A DNA stretch of 64,000 nt from Oscillospiraceae bacterium (GCA_018434245.1 JAHDPQ010000098.1:29777-93776), one strand, 5' to 3'; numbered from the stretch's first letter, positions 8,771-19,527 are shown. Numbers and translations are program-made. The notes: generated by a model not told the origin, from the sequence alone.

Positions 8771-11518
8771 ATGGGACTGATGGATAAAATATTCGGCACC
8801 TACTCACAGCGGGAACTTAAGCGAATTCGGCCCATTGCCGAACAGGTGGAGGCTTTGGCAGAAACCTATCAGGCTATGAGCGACGCCGACCTCAAAGCCC
8901 AGACCGGCCTGCTCAAGGAGCGGCTGGCGGGTGGGGAAACCACCGACGATATTCTGCCCGATGCCTTTGCCGCCTGCCGGGAGGCTGCATGGCGGGTGCT
9001 GGGCATGCGCCACTTCCCGGTGCAGATCATCGGCGGCATTGTGCTGCATCAGGGTCGCATCGCCGAGATGAAAACCGGCGAGGGCAAAACACTGGTGGCC
9101 ACTCTGCCTGCCTATCTGAACGGGCTGACAGGGCGGGGGGTTCACATCGTCACCGTCAACGACTATCTGGCCAAGCGGGACTCGGAGTGGATGGGAAAGG
9201 TCTACCGCTTTCTGGGTCTGAGCGTAGGCCTGATTGTCCACGGCATGAGTGGAGAGGAACGCCGGGCCGCCTACCACTGCGACATCACCTACGGCACCAA
9301 CAACGAGCTGGGCTTTGACTACCTGCGGGACAACATGGTGATTTACAAGCAGGATAAAGTCCAGCGGGAGTTTGCCTACGCCATTGTGGACGAGGTGGAC
9401 TCTATTTTGGTGGACGAAGCCAGAACCCCTCTCATCATTTCGGGGCAGGGGGATAAATCCACCGAGCTGTACGAGCAGGTGGACCGGTTTGCCGCCACCC
9501 TGCGGTACACCAAGGTACGGGCCGATGACATGGACTCCCGCACCGACGTGGACGAGCAAACCGAGGGGGACGTGATTTTAGATGAAAAAGCCCGCACCGC
9601 AACCCTTACCCGGGAGGGAGTCAAAAGGGCGGAGCGGTACTTTGAGCTGGACAACCTCACCGATGCCGACAATATGACTCTTTCCCACCACATCAATCAG
9701 GCCATCCGGGCCCGGGGGCTGATGCACCGGGATGTGGACTATGTGGTCAAGGATGGTCAGGTCATCATCGTGGACGAGTTTACCGGACGCCTGATGCTGG
9801 GGCGGCGGTACAACGAGGGACTTCATCAAGCCATCGAGGCCAAGGAAAAAGTCAAGGTGGAGCGGGAAAGCAAAACCCTTGCCACCATCACCTTCCAGAA
9901 CTATTTTAGAATGTACAAAAAGCTTTCCGGCATGACGGGAACTGCCCTGACCGAGGAAGCGGAGTTTCAGGAAATCTACAAGCTGGACGTGGTGGAAATC
10001 CCCACCAACAAGCCCTGCATCCGAGACGACAGATCCGATGTGGTGTACAAGACAGAACAGGCCAAGTTCCACGCCGTCATCGACGAGATTGTAGAGGCTC
10101 ATGAAAAGGGGCAGCCGGTGCTGGTGGGAACCATCTCCATTGAAAAATCGGAGCTCCTCTCCAAAATGCTCAAGAAGCGTGGGGTGGCTCACGAGGTCCT
10201 CAACGCCAAGTACCACGAGAAGGAAGCGGAGATCGTGGCCCAGGCGGGCAAGTTTGGCGCGGTAACCATCGCCACCAACATGGCGGGCCGGGGTACCGAC
10301 ATTGTGCTGGGAGGCAACGCCGAATTCATGGCCAAGGCTGCCCTGCGCCGGGAGGGCTATCCCGAGGAGGTCATTGGCGAAGCCACCGGCTTTGCCGACA
10401 CCGATGACGAGGAGATTGTAAGCGCCCGCAAAAGCTTTGCCAAGCATCTGGAAGATTACAAGCAGGAAATTGATGTCGAAGCGGAGCAGGTTCGGAAGGC
10501 GGGAGGGCTCTTTATCATCGGCACAGAGCGCCACGAAAGCCGCCGCATCGACAACCAGCTTAGGGGCCGGGCCGGACGGCAAGGAGACCCGGGTGCCACC
10601 CGCTTCTTCCTCTCTCTGGAAGACGACCTCATGCGGCTCTTTGGTGGGGAGCGTATTCAGCAGATGATGGACACCCTCAAGCTGGAAGAGGACATCCCCA
10701 TCGAAAACAAAATCCTCACCGGCACCATCGAAAGTGCCCAGCGCAAGGTAGAATCCCGGAACTTTGGCATCCGCAAAAGCGTGCTGCAATTTGACGACGT
10801 GATGAACCGCCAGCGGGAGATCATCTACGGCCAGCGCTCTCAGGTGCTGGATGGCGAGGACATGAGCGCCTTCATCCAAAAGATGATGGACGAGGTGATC
10901 GAACACACGGTGAACCTCTATATTTCCGATGAGGAAAGTCGGGACGACTGGAACATCGATGGCCTGCGGGATCATTTTCTGGGCTGGATCACTGCCGACA
11001 GTGACCTGAAATACGACTACAACGCTCTCAACGAGCTGGAAAAAGCCGACCTGGTGGAAGCGCTCAAGAAATTGGCCCACGAAAAATATGAGAAGCGGGA
11101 GGCTCAAATCACCCCGGAAATTATGCGGGAGCTGGAACGGGTGGTGCTTCTGCGCAATGTGGATCAAAAGTGGATGGACCACATCGACGCCATGAGCGAG
11201 CTCAAACAGGGCATCTACCTGCGCTCCTACGGTCAAAGAGATCCTGTGGTAGAATACCGGCTGGAAGGCTTTGAGATGTTTGACGAGATGATCGAAAGCA
11301 TCCGGCAGGACACCCTCAAGATGCTGTACCTGGTGCAGGTGCGTACTGGGGAAGGTCCCAAGCGGGAGCAGGTGGCAAAGCCCATAGAGACCGGCCACGG
11401 CGGAGACGATTCTGTCAAGAAGCAGCCGGTGCGGAAAACCGCCGCCCAAAAGGTGGGGCGCAACGATCCCTGTCCCTGCGGCAGCGGCAAAAAGTACAAA
11501 AAATGCTGCGGGGCCTAG
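8771..11518 (+). CDS. secA: Preprotein translocase ATPase SecA
   Basis: 915 residues, full length. SecA drives secretory proteins through SecYEG using ATP at the cytoplasmic membrane. Walker A is MKTGEGKT at residues 100-107, Walker B lies in [13 protein letters not shown], and helicase-type motifs such as GTDIVLGGN and [12 protein letters not shown] follow. The C-terminus keeps the zinc-binding CxCx8CC tail ([13 protein letters not shown]), which binds zinc and contacts lipids or SecB-like partners. ATG is preceded by GAGGT. It is a single transcription unit between a dedicated promoter and the glutamine synthetase leader. Confidence 0.98.
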   Translation: MGLMDKIFGTYSQRELKRIRPIAEQVEALAETYQAMSDADLKAQTGLLKERLAGGETTDDILPDAFAACREAAWRVLGMRHFPVQIIGGIVLHQGRIAEMKTGEGKTLVATLPAYLNGLTGRGVHIVTVNDYLAKRDSEWMGKVYRFLGLSVGLIVHGMSGEERRAAYHCDITYGTNNELGFDYLRDNMVIYKQDKVQREFAYAIVDEVDSILVDEARTPLIISGQGDKSTELYEQVDRFAATLRYTKVRADDMDSRTDVDEQTEGDVILDEKARTATLTREGVKRAERYFELDNLTDADNMTLSHHINQAIRARGLMHRDVDYVVKDGQVIIVDEFTGRLMLGRRYNEGLHQAIEAKEKVKVERESKTLATITFQNYFRMYKKLSGMTGTALTEEAEFQEIYKLDVVEIPTNKPCIRDDRSDVVYKTEQAKFHAVIDEIVEAHEKGQPVLVGTISIEKSELLSKMLKKRGVAHEVLNAKYHEKEAEIVAQAGKFGAVTIATNMAGRGTDIVLGGNAEFMAKAALRREGYPEEVIGEATGFADTDDEEIVSARKSFAKHLEDYKQEIDVEAEQVRKAGGLFIIGTERHESRRIDNQLRGRAGRQGDPGATRFFLSLEDDLMRLFGGERIQQMMDTLKLEEDIPIENKILTGTIESAQRKVESRNFGIRKSVLQFDDVMNRQREIIYGQRSQVLDGEDMSAFIQKMMDEVIEHTVNLYISDEESRDDWNIDGLRDHFLGWITADSDLKYDYNALNELEKADLVEALKKLAHEKYEKREAQITPEIMRELERVVLLRNVDQKWMDHIDAMSELKQGIYLRSYGQRDPVVEYRLEGFEMFDEMIESIRQDTLKMLYLVQVRTGEGPKREQVAKPIETGHGGDDSVKKQPVRKTAAQKVGRNDPCPCGSGKKYKKCCGA

Positions 11519-11580
11519 GGAACATCCGCCAAAACAGCAGCGTATAGAAAGGTGGATTTCCCCGCTCACACCCCTTGGAT

Positions 11581-11712
11581 GATATGGTCAATCAAAACGG
11601 AAACATCTTAAAACAGCGAGCAACGCGGGCATGCCATAGGCATGGATTACTATGAATCCGGTTACTGCCCGTAGCAAATGCCGCGACTAAAAACATTAAG
11701 TGTTTTAGCAAA
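11581..11712 (+). other. Structured leader upstream of glutamine synthetase, candidate RNA element
   Basis: Within the 346-bp gap before glnA. Predicted pairing gives an outer CGGGC / GCCCG helix enclosing CATGCC / GGCATG (3-nt loop) and GGATT / AATCC (6-nt loop, ACTATG), followed by GGTTACT. Shared words with 19528-19632 are GATAT[G/C]GTCAATCAA, CAGCGAG, CATGG(G)ATTA and AATCCGGTT, in the same order. It does not match a riboswitch class I recognise. It could be a regulatory RNA or a dispersed repeat. Positions 11519-11580 show nothing else. Confidence 0.4.
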
Positions 11713-11864
11713 TCGTTTAAAGGTTCTAGAGGTTGATGGAGTGTGGGGTAAAACAGGCTGCCCCCATGTTGACCGGCCATGATATAACGTGGAAACGGTG
11801 GAATCCTTCCCCCCACCGATGGGGAAAGTGTTCCATTCTGGCCACGATCAGTTGGAGGCAATGG

Positions 11865-13943
11865 ATGGATATTATAAAAATGTATGGTACCAAGACTTTT
11901 TCCGACGAGGTGATGCGGGAGCATCTGCCCGAGACGGTTTACCGCAGCCTAAAGGACACCAGCCGGCTGGGCAAGCCTTTGGACCCTGCCATTGCCGATG
12001 TGGTGGCGGCCGTGATGAAGGACTGGGCGGTGCAAAACGGCGCCACCCACTTTTCCCACTGGTTTCATCCCCTCAGCAATGTGACTGCCGGCAAACACGA
12101 CGCCTTTCTCTCCATCACCCGGGACGGCAAGGTGATCGGCGAATTTTCCTCCTCCGCTCTGGTGCGGGGAGAGCCCGATGCATCCTCCTTCCCCAGCGGA
12201 GGACTGCGGGCCACCTTTGAGGCCCGGGGCTACACTGCCTGGGACCCCTCCTCCCCTGCTTTTATCCGGGAGGGAACCCTGTATATTCCCACCGCCTTCT
12301 GCTCCTACAGCGGAGAGGCTCTGGACTCCAAAACCCCCTTACTTCGGGCCATGCAGGCCCTCAACCCTCAGGCTTTGCGGGTGCTGCGGGCTTTGGGGAA
12401 CACCACTTCCCAGCTGGTTATCCCCACGGTGGGAGCCGAGCAGGAGTATTTCCTCATCGACCGGGAAAAGTACGAGTCCCGTCTGGATCTCAAGCTTTGC
12501 GGCTGCACCCTGATGGGTGCCCGTCCCCCCAAGGGGCAGGAGCTGGAGGATCACTACTGTGGTCGCATTCGGCTGCGGGTGGCCGACTATATGAAGGATT
12601 TGGATGAGCAGCTCTGGGCCTTGGGCATCCCCTCCAAAACCAAGCACAACGAGACAGCTCCCGCCCAGCACGAGCTGGCTCCCATCTTCGAAACCGCCAA
12701 CATCGCCTGCGACCACAACCTGAACATGATGGAAGTGATGCGGATCACCGCCAAGCGTCACGGGCTTACCTGCCTTCTCCATGAAAAACCCTTTGCCGGC
12801 ATCAACGGTTCCGGCAAGCACAACAACTTTTCCTTGACCACCGACGACGGTATCAACTTCCTTTCCCCCGGAAAATCCCCGGCGGAAAACAAGCTTTTTC
12901 TGGTAACCTTGTGCGCCCTTATCGAATGCGTGGACAACTACGCCGACCTGCTGCGGATGGCGGCCGCTGTCCCCGGAAACGATCACCGTCTGGGGGGCGG
13001 AGAAGCTCCTCCCGCCATCATCTCCATCTTTTTGGGAGCGGAGTACACCGACATGCTCACCAGCATTGCCAAGGGTATCCGCCCCAGCCTGCGGGACCCA
13101 GCGGCTCTCAACACTGATGTGGCCATCCTGCCCCGGTTGGAAAAGGACAACTCCGACCGGAACCGCACCTCCCCTTTTGCCTACACCGGCAATAAGTTCG
13201 AGTTCCGGATGCTGGGATCCTCTCAGTCCATCGCCTTTGTCAACACCATTCTTTCCGCTGCCCTGACCGATGTGTTTGCCCGCTTTGCCCAGCGGCTAGA
13301 GGGCTGCGACGATCTGGAAACAGAGGTGGCCCACATTGTAGCCGACACCATCCAGAACCACGGGCGGATTCTCTTTAACGGCAACAACTACAGCCGGGAA
13401 TGGGCAGAGGAAGCCGCCCGCCGGGGATTGCCTATCCTTAACACCACGGTAGAAGCTTTGGATGCTCTGCAAAATCCTAAAAATGTAGACCTTTTCTGCC
13501 GCACCGGGGTTCTGAGCGAGACGGAATGCCATGCCCGCCACGAAATTTTTATGGAAAACTACGTGAAGGTGGTGCGGGTGGAGGCCGAAACCATGCTCTA
13601 CATGGCCCAGCGGCAGATTCTGCCTGCCTGTGTCAAGTACATGGGGCTTTTGTCTGACAGCCTCAATGCTCTGGAAAAAGCCGGCGTGGAAAACCAAACT
13701 CTTCGGCAGCGGCTGGTGGCTCTGTCCCGGCAGGTGGAGCTACTGGTGCAGCGCTGCGACCATCTGTTGGAATCCTGCCACGGCAGCCGGAACAAAGATT
13801 TGCGGCAGCGGGCTGGCTTTATGCAGGAGGAGGTCCGCTCCCGGATGGCTCTGCTTCGGGAAAGCTGCGATACTCTGGAATCCATGGTGGGGGCCGAATA
13901 CTGGCCCATGCCCACCTACACCGACCTGTTACACCGCATTTAA
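11865..13943 (+). CDS. glnA: Glutamine synthetase type III
   Basis: 692 residues from ATG 11865, which has GGAGG 7 nt upstream. A longer open frame from 11733 would add 44 residues of unlikely composition. The start MDIIKMYGTKTFSDEVMREHLPE fits the GSIII (GlnN) family, which is longer than types I and II. Family blocks seen include GAEQEYFLID, KTKHNETAPAQHELAP (substrate site) and GINGSGKHNNFS (ATP and glutamate binding). The reaction makes glutamine from glutamate and ammonia with ATP. Next to the glutamate-fermenting operon it would reassimilate ammonia. It ends at a strong terminator. A structured leader suggests RNA-level control. Confidence 0.95.
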   Translation: MDIIKMYGTKTFSDEVMREHLPETVYRSLKDTSRLGKPLDPAIADVVAAVMKDWAVQNGATHFSHWFHPLSNVTAGKHDAFLSITRDGKVIGEFSSSALVRGEPDASSFPSGGLRATFEARGYTAWDPSSPAFIREGTLYIPTAFCSYSGEALDSKTPLLRAMQALNPQALRVLRALGNTTSQLVIPTVGAEQEYFLIDREKYESRLDLKLCGCTLMGARPPKGQELEDHYCGRIRLRVADYMKDLDEQLWALGIPSKTKHNETAPAQHELAPIFETANIACDHNLNMMEVMRITAKRHGLTCLLHEKPFAGINGSGKHNNFSLTTDDGINFLSPGKSPAENKLFLVTLCALIECVDNYADLLRMAAAVPGNDHRLGGGEAPPAIISIFLGAEYTDMLTSIAKGIRPSLRDPAALNTDVAILPRLEKDNSDRNRTSPFAYTGNKFEFRMLGSSQSIAFVNTILSAALTDVFARFAQRLEGCDDLETEVAHIVADTIQNHGRILFNGNNYSREWAEEAARRGLPILNTTVEALDALQNPKNVDLFCRTGVLSETECHARHEIFMENYVKVVRVEAETMLYMAQRQILPACVKYMGLLSDSLNALEKAGVENQTLRQRLVALSRQVELLVQRCDHLLESCHGSRNKDLRQRAGFMQEEVRSRMALLRESCDTLESMVGAEYWPMPTYTDLLHRI

Positions 13944-13953
13944 CTGGGGCCAA

Positions 13954-13988
13954 CAGCGGCCGGACCTTGTGTCCGGCCGCTGTTTTTT
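13954..13988 (+). terminator. glnA terminator
   Basis: 12-bp stem (CAGCGGCCGGAC / GTCCGGCCGCTG), 5-nt loop, then six T residues, 10 bp after the glnA stop. Confidence 0.9.
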
Positions 13989-14067
13989 GCGTCCACTCCT
14001 TTCAGGGTGGGCTTCGTCGTTTCAAAAGATAATCTGCGTTATCGGGGCGGGCGGTATAGACAAAATT

Positions 14068-14095
14068 TTGAGGAAACATTATAATTTGTTATAAT
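14068..14095 (+). promoter_or_regulatory. Promoter of the sugar-sensing signalling operon
   Basis: TTGAGG at 14068-14073, a 16-bp spacer, then TATAAT at 14090-14095, 36 bp upstream of the binding-protein gene. Confidence 0.65.
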
Positions 14096-14130
14096 AAAAG
14101 ACAAGCAACAGGATAAGGGAGTGGGGGACG

Positions 14131-15099
14131 ATGAAACGAATCGCCGTGGGAGCCGGTCTGGTTCTCTGTCTGGCCGTGGTGGCCCTTCTACTGCGCCCCG
14201 CCCCACCCCCGCAGGAGCCTAAGGCTGCTCCAGTGGTGGGATATGTGGATATCCTCAGCGAAAGCAGTTGGCGGGACCGAATGAGCGATTCTATTCGGGA
14301 AGCTGCCCGGGACCGGGGCATCCAACTGCTGACTCTGGAGTGTGGCCGCACTCAGGATGCCCAGATTCAGGCCCTGCGCTCCCTCATCACTTATCAGGTG
14401 GACGCCATTGTCTTTACCCCGGTGGTAATCTCCGGCTGGGACAACGTGCTGGAAGAAGCCAGAGCTGCCGGAATTCCGGTGATTCTGGTGGAGCGGACCG
14501 TCAAAGCCGCCGGGGAGACTGGGGTGGCGGCCTACATAGGATCCGACTGCAAGCTTCAGGGGGAGCGGGCGGCGCTGCAGCTGATGACCGCCTTTCGCAG
14601 CCGGGAGGACTCAGTGTATGTGGTGGAGCTGCTGGGCACCGTGGGAGCCTCCAACACGGTGGAGCGCAGCGGGGGAATCCGCTCAATGCTGAGTCTGGAC
14701 GATAAATACAACCTCACCTACAGTGTCAACTGCGATTTTATGTTTTCCAAGGCCAAGGAAACTTTTCGCATTTATCTGCGCAACGACCGCAGGCCTGACG
14801 CCCTCATCGCCCACAGCGACGCCATGGCGCTGGGGGCCATGGAGGCCATGAGGGAGCTGGGAATCCAGCCGGGCAAGGACATCCTCGTCATCAGCTTTGG
14901 GGGTGAACCGCAGGCCATAGAGGCTCTGGAACAGGGGGAAATTTTCTCCATTGTGGAGGTGGACCCCAATGTGGGTCCCGCGGTGATGGAGACGGTGGAG
15001 GCTCTGCTCCGGGGGGAAAGCCCCCCCGACATCATCCTGGAGGAGCAGGTCTTGACCCAAGAAAGCATTCGGGAAAACCTTCCGGTAAGGGGTTACTGA
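14131..15099 (+). CDS. Periplasmic binding protein (LacI/RbsB-like), sensor partner
   Basis: 322 residues. A hydrophobic N-terminal segment (residues 4-21) with no lipobox cysteine suggests a membrane-anchored or secreted protein. After a proline-rich linker, the sequence from residue 35 (VVGYVDILSESSWRDRMSDSI) fits the type I periplasmic sugar-binding fold, with DAIVFTP, AHSDAMALGAMEAM and VDPNVGPAVMETV as typical blocks. It lies 1 bp before a YesM-like kinase whose gene overlaps a response regulator. It therefore probably presents a ligand to the kinase rather than serving the transporter downstream. Ligand unknown. Confidence 0.85.
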   Translation: MKRIAVGAGLVLCLAVVALLLRPAPPPQEPKAAPVVGYVDILSESSWRDRMSDSIREAARDRGIQLLTLECGRTQDAQIQALRSLITYQVDAIVFTPVVISGWDNVLEEARAAGIPVILVERTVKAAGETGVAAYIGSDCKLQGERAALQLMTAFRSREDSVYVVELLGTVGASNTVERSGGIRSMLSLDDKYNLTYSVNCDFMFSKAKETFRIYLRNDRRPDALIAHSDAMALGAMEAMRELGIQPGKDILVISFGGEPQAIEALEQGEIFSIVEVDPNVGPAVMETVEALLRGESPPDIILEEQVLTQESIRENLPVRGY

Positions 15100-15100
15100 T

Positions 15101-16540
15101 ATGAAGCGGCCAAACTTTTTGCTCACCCGCAGCATCCGGGATCTGCTCAAGGTGGTGTTTGCCGTCATCATCTTCTGCTTTTTGTTCACCTCGGTCTTCA
15201 ACCTCATCTACCTGCGCCGGGTAACCAGTGAGTATGGGCGGCAGATCGGCAACATCCAGCGGGCCAACAGCCTTTCCCGGGTGGTCAAGGAGGAGGTTGC
15301 CCGGGAAAGCTGGTACATTGTAGCGGGCCGCCTCAGCTTTGAGGAAAGCGAGCTCAGCCGGATTCTCGGCAACATCCAATCCGATCTTACGGCTCTTTAC
15401 GGCAACGCCTCCCCTACCGGCGGCCGGGAGCGGGTGGAGGCGGCCATGCGGGCTACCAATACCCTCACCGTCTATGTAGAGCGCTTGCGGGAGCAGTGCG
15501 ACACAGGAGTTCCTGTTTCCTACCGACAGATGACCTTGGACGAGATCAATAAAGTGGCCGACAACATCTATGAGGTGTTGCAGGACTTTACCTATGCCCA
15601 GATCAGCGGTATTGCGCTGGCCAACGCCCAGATGCAACAGACCGCCCTGCGCAGAATGGGGTTGATGGCCATTCTGTCACTGGTGGTCATCACCATTGCC
15701 ATGGGGGCCTACCGCATCCTCAAGTGGGCGGTGGACCGCCCCAATATTGAACTGGAGGCCATGGCGGAGCGGATTTTGCGGGGGGACTTAACCACCCGGG
15801 TGCTGCCCTCTGGCCTGCAGGAGCTCAATAAGCTCAGCGAGAGCATCAACCTGATGAACGAGCGGATACAGGCCCTGTTGGAACGGAGTCTGGACGAACA
15901 GAAGGAACTGCAAAAATCCGAACTCAGGGCCTTGCAGGCTCAGATTACCCCTCACTTCCTCTACAACACCTTCGACACCATTGTGTGGCTGGCGGAAAGC
16001 GGCTACAACGAGGAAGTGATTCAGATCACCATTGCCTTTTCTAACTACTGCCGCATTGGCCTGAGCCGGGGGCAGGACTTTATCACCGTGGGGCAGGAAG
16101 TGGAGCATGTTCGGGAGTATCTGGTGATTCAGGAAATCCGCTACGGGGATATTCTGCGCTACACCATTGATGTGGATGAAGCCATGCACCAGCGTAGAAT
16201 GCTTAAGCTACTGCTGCAGCCCCTGGTGGAAAACGCCCTCTACCACGGCATCAAAAGCCGGCGGCAGGGTGGGGAGATCACCGTAAAGGGCAGGCTGCTT
16301 CCTGGCGGGGGCCTGCGCTTTGAAGTGAGGGACAACGGCATGGGGATGACTGCCGAAACGCTGGAGCAGCTGCGGGCCGGGCTTTCGGCCAGAAAGCCCC
16401 CCGAAACTTCCGGCTATGGGCTGTACAATGTCAGCCGACGACTGCAGCTGTTTTATTCCAACACCCGGCTGGAAATTTCCAGCCGGTACGATGAGGGCAC
16501 GGTGGTGGCCTTTACCCTGCCCCCCAAGGAGGAACCATGA
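15101..16540 (+). CDS. Sensor histidine kinase, YesM/LytS-like
   Basis: 479 residues. Two membrane segments at about residues 14-37 and 186-206 enclose an extracellular domain of roughly 150 residues. A HAMP-like linker follows, then the His_kinase domain with H285 in ITPHFLYNTFD, typical of the YesM family, and an ATPase domain with ENALYHGIK and DNGMGMT. It autophosphorylates and passes phosphate to the response regulator, whose start overlaps its end by 4 bp. The upstream binding protein probably supplies the signal. It lacks a cytoplasmic PAS domain. Confidence 0.93.
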   Translation: MKRPNFLLTRSIRDLLKVVFAVIIFCFLFTSVFNLIYLRRVTSEYGRQIGNIQRANSLSRVVKEEVARESWYIVAGRLSFEESELSRILGNIQSDLTALYGNASPTGGRERVEAAMRATNTLTVYVERLREQCDTGVPVSYRQMTLDEINKVADNIYEVLQDFTYAQISGIALANAQMQQTALRRMGLMAILSLVVITIAMGAYRILKWAVDRPNIELEAMAERILRGDLTTRVLPSGLQELNKLSESINLMNERIQALLERSLDEQKELQKSELRALQAQITPHFLYNTFDTIVWLAESGYNEEVIQITIAFSNYCRIGLSRGQDFITVGQEVEHVREYLVIQEIRYGDILRYTIDVDEAMHQRRMLKLLLQPLVENALYHGIKSRRQGGEITVKGRLLPGGGLRFEVRDNGMGMTAETLEQLRAGLSARKPPETSGYGLYNVSRRLQLFYSNTRLEISSRYDEGTVVAFTLPPKEEP

Positions 16541-18108
16541 TCTATCAAGTATTTGTAGCAGAGGACGAAACCCGGGTGCGGGAGGGAATCCGCAACAATC
16601 TGGATCAGAGTGGCCGCTACCAGCTCTGTGGGGAAGCCGCCGACGGGGAGATGGCGTTGCCCGCCATTTTGGAGCTGAAGCCGGATATTCTCATCACCGA
16701 CATCCGGATGCCCTTTATGGATGGCCTTGCTTTGGCGGGAGCGGTCAAACGGGCCAGCCCCCGGACCAAAATCCTCATCATCAGCGGCCACGACGAGTTT
16801 GCCTACGCAAAGCAGGCCATTTCCATCGGGGTGGACGAGTATCTCCTCAAGCCCATCCGGGCCACCACCCTGCTGGAGGCTCTGGACAAAGCCGCCGACC
16901 AGCTGGAGCAGGAGCGGACAGTTCTGGCCGCCAGGGACCCGGATCGGGAGCGGCAGAAGGAGCTGATCTTGCGGGATGCTTTTTTAGATGAGGTGCTGAC
17001 AGGGGCACTTTCCGCCGCACAGGTATTGGAGCGGGCGGAAGCCTTTGGCATCTCCTTTCCCGCCAAGCAGTATCTGGCGGCGGAGATGGAGCTAAGCTAC
17101 GAGCAAGCCCTGCCCGAGGCCGCCCTGAGTCTGCGGGGAGTGGTGGATTCCCTGCTGCAAAGCCGGGAGGATGTCCTTTGGTGTCTGCGGGGCCGGGACC
17201 GCATTGTGGTGGTGACCAAGGGAGATGGGCGGGAGAATCTGGACCAAGGGGTATATGAGGTCCTCCTCCTCCTCCGGGATGAGCTGAGCAGGCTACTGGG
17301 GATCGGTTCGGTCAGCGGCATCGGCACGGTAGCCGAGCGAATCGGGGAGATTTCCACCTCCTATCTGGATGCCCACACCCTGCTGCGGCGTTTTCCCGCC
17401 CTGCCCAAGGGCACCATTGTCAACACCGACGATCTGGATCACAGCAGCCTGTTTCAGCTGGCGGTGGGAGAGGAGCCCATGGGCCGCAAGCTGCTCCATG
17501 CCACCTCTCAGGACATCGAGGGCCTGCTGGACCAGATTTGCGGCAGTCAGGACGATGTGGGCAGCCTGCTGTATGTCTACTACCGCATCACCGACCTGGT
17601 GGTCACCGCCACTCGGATTGTGGGGGAATCGGGGAAGGATGCGGCGGAGGTGTTCCCCGGGCTTTCCGGTGCCAGCGCCATCCTGCGCAAGTCGGACATG
17701 GAGGAAATCCGCTCCTTTGCCGGGGATATCATCCGCAGGTTCATCGACTTCAAGGAAAAGGCGGCGGGCAGCCTGCGCTACGGACAGGTGATTGCCCGGG
17801 CAAAAAATCACATCTACGAAAACTACCACGATTCCGGCATCTCCCTCAACACCGTGGCGGCCCATATTGGGTTTTCCCCTAACCACTTCTCCACCATTTT
17901 TTCCCAAAACACGGGGGAAACCTTTATCGGCTTCCTCACCCGGGTGCGAATGGAGCAGGCCCGCAAGCTGCTGCTCACCACAGATTGTTCCACGGCGGAG
18001 GTGGCTTTCCGCACCGGGTACAACGACAGCAACTACTTTCGGTACCTGTTTAAAAAGCACTACGGCCACTCCCCCCGGGAGCTGCGCAGCCTCCATGAAG
18101 AGGTATAA
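16537..18108 (+). CDS. Response regulator, YesN-like with AraC-type DNA-binding domain
   Basis: 523 residues. The receiver domain occupies residues 1-120, with acidic pocket E9-D10-E11, phosphoacceptor D55 (LITDIRMPFMDG) and K near residue 105 (LLKPI). A middle region of unknown fold is followed by a two-helix-turn-helix AraC domain at about residues 420-520 (GFSPNHFSTIFSQNTGETF and TGYNDSNYFRYLFKKHYG). It is probably the activator of the ABC transporter operon that begins 162 bp downstream, judged from position and the lack of another target nearby. Confidence 0.94.
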   Translation: MIYQVFVAEDETRVREGIRNNLDQSGRYQLCGEAADGEMALPAILELKPDILITDIRMPFMDGLALAGAVKRASPRTKILIISGHDEFAYAKQAISIGVDEYLLKPIRATTLLEALDKAADQLEQERTVLAARDPDRERQKELILRDAFLDEVLTGALSAAQVLERAEAFGISFPAKQYLAAEMELSYEQALPEAALSLRGVVDSLLQSREDVLWCLRGRDRIVVVTKGDGRENLDQGVYEVLLLLRDELSRLLGIGSVSGIGTVAERIGEISTSYLDAHTLLRRFPALPKGTIVNTDDLDHSSLFQLAVGEEPMGRKLLHATSQDIEGLLDQICGSQDDVGSLLYVYYRITDLVVTATRIVGESGKDAAEVFPGLSGASAILRKSDMEEIRSFAGDIIRRFIDFKEKAAGSLRYGQVIARAKNHIYENYHDSGISLNTVAAHIGFSPNHFSTIFSQNTGETFIGFLTRVRMEQARKLLLTTDCSTAEVAFRTGYNDSNYFRYLFKKHYGHSPRELRSLHEEV

Positions 18109-18269
18109 TTTTTTACGATAGATTTTTCGTTACACGATATCAAATTAAATCAATAACAAATAAATCTAGCGGTTTCTCTTTCTTTTCTTTCGATTCTATA
18201 GATGTTAGACTAAAATATAGACGGTTATTATGAAACATATCCAAATTAATTAGAAAAGAGGGACTGCAT

Positions 18270-19412
18270 ATGAAACGCCAATCCATTTCACTCTTGATGA
18301 TTCTGGTTTTGCTGGCAACCCTGTTTGCCGGATGCGCAAGCTCCGGAAAACCGGCCCCTGCGTCTTCTGCGGCACCCGCATCCTCTCAAGCTCCTGCCCC
18401 GGCCTCCCCTGCGGAACCGGCTGCTCAACCGGCGTCTTCCGCTCCGGCAGAGCCTACCCACAAAGAGTTGACCGTCTACTCCGCCATGCCGGATGGCGAG
18501 ATACCCACCTACTTTAACGCCTTTCAGGAAGATACCGGCATTAAAATCAACTACGTCCGCCTTTCCGCGGGAGAGATGATGGCCCGGATCGCCGCCGAAA
18601 AGGATAACCCACAGGCTTCCATCATGCATGGTGGCTCCAGCGACACCTACATCGCCGCCATGAAGGAAGGGCTTCTGGAGCCCTACCAGTCCTCCGAGCT
18701 TGCCAATGTCCCCGAGCAGTACAAGGATGCCGAAGGCGTCTGGAACCCCATCTACGTGGGAGCTATTTCCTTTGCCTGCAACAGCGAGTGGTTTAAAGAG
18801 CACAATCTGGAATACCCCAAGAGCTGGGAGGATTTGACCAAGCCTGAGCTGAAGGGCCAGATCTCCATGGCTCACCCCTCCACCTCCGGCACCTCCTACA
18901 CCGTGCTGGCCACCATCATTCAGCTCCACGGCGAGGAAAAAGCGTGGGAATACCTGTCCCGCCTCAACGCCAATGTCCGCCAGTACACCAAGGCGGGAGC
19001 CGCTCCCCCCATGGAGGTTGGACTAGGAGAAGCCGCCGTTGCCATTACCTTCTCCCACGACGCTCTTAAACCTGCCATGGAAGGCTATCCCGTAGAGCTT
19101 TCCTTCCCCGAAGAGGGTACCGGCTTTGAAGTCGGCGCTGTGGCTCTGATTAAAAACGGCTTCCCCGAGGAGCAGGAAAACGCCAAGCTGTTTATCGACT
19201 GGTGCATGAGCGTGCGGGGTCAGGAACTGTACATCGATTCCGCCAGCAACCGCCTGCCGGTCAACATCAACGCAAACTACGCCGATGGTCTGGTCAGCCT
19301 GGACCAGCTGCCTATCATCGACTACGACGCAGTTTGGGCCGGCAGCAACAAATCCCGCCTGGTAGAGGAGTTTGGCCAGAAGATCGATAACGCCGCAAAC
19401 CTCAAGCAGTAA
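18270..19412 (+). CDS. ABC transporter substrate-binding lipoprotein, FbpA/AfuA-like
   Basis: 380 residues. Lipoprotein signal with lipobox LFAGC, lipidated C22, followed by a long Ala/Ser/Pro/Glu-rich linker to about residue 65. The mature part (TVYSAMPDGEIPTYFNAFQEDTG) belongs to the type 2 binding proteins first known from ferric iron uptake (FbpA); the relative AfuA binds hexose phosphates, and others bind phosphonates or thiamine. The ligand cannot be read from the sequence. Control by a YesM/YesN system with a sugar-binding partner favours a sugar or sugar phosphate over iron. Permease and ATPase genes follow. Confidence 0.88.
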   Translation: MKRQSISLLMILVLLATLFAGCASSGKPAPASSAAPASSQAPAPASPAEPAAQPASSAPAEPTHKELTVYSAMPDGEIPTYFNAFQEDTGIKINYVRLSAGEMMARIAAEKDNPQASIMHGGSSDTYIAAMKEGLLEPYQSSELANVPEQYKDAEGVWNPIYVGAISFACNSEWFKEHNLEYPKSWEDLTKPELKGQISMAHPSTSGTSYTVLATIIQLHGEEKAWEYLSRLNANVRQYTKAGAAPPMEVGLGEAAVAITFSHDALKPAMEGYPVELSFPEEGTGFEVGAVALIKNGFPEEQENAKLFIDWCMSVRGQELYIDSASNRLPVNINANYADGLVSLDQLPIIDYDAVWAGSNKSRLVEEFGQKIDNAANLKQ

Positions 19413-19457
19413 CACCCGACTTTTTCCGGAGCCGTCCGGACAAAACGATGAAACATG

Positions 19458-19488
19458 CTGAGGGAGAGGCCAAGGGCCCCTCCCTCAG
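19458..19488 (+). other. Intercistronic hairpin after the binding-protein gene
   Basis: 8-bp outer stem (CTGAGGGA / TCCCTCAG) with more GC pairing inside and a 3-nt loop, without a T-run. Such hairpins commonly stabilise the upstream message, so the binding protein is made in excess of the permease. Confidence 0.6.
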
Positions 19489-19527
19489 TCAATCGCAACC
19501 CAGAGGCCTGTACCCCGTTGCGGCTTT

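Noticed and set aside
9578-11569. 663-codon minus-strand frame across secA
   Set aside because: An antisense shadow caused by the high-GC third positions of secA.
11581-11712. ANTAR antiterminator target before glnA
   Set aside because: One hairpin has a 6-nt loop, but it lacks the A1/G4 loop pattern and the other hairpin has a 3-nt loop.
11733-11864. 44 extra N-terminal codons of glutamine synthetase
   Set aside because: No ribosome site, atypical composition and the structured leader overlap them; ATG 11865 has a clear GGAGG.
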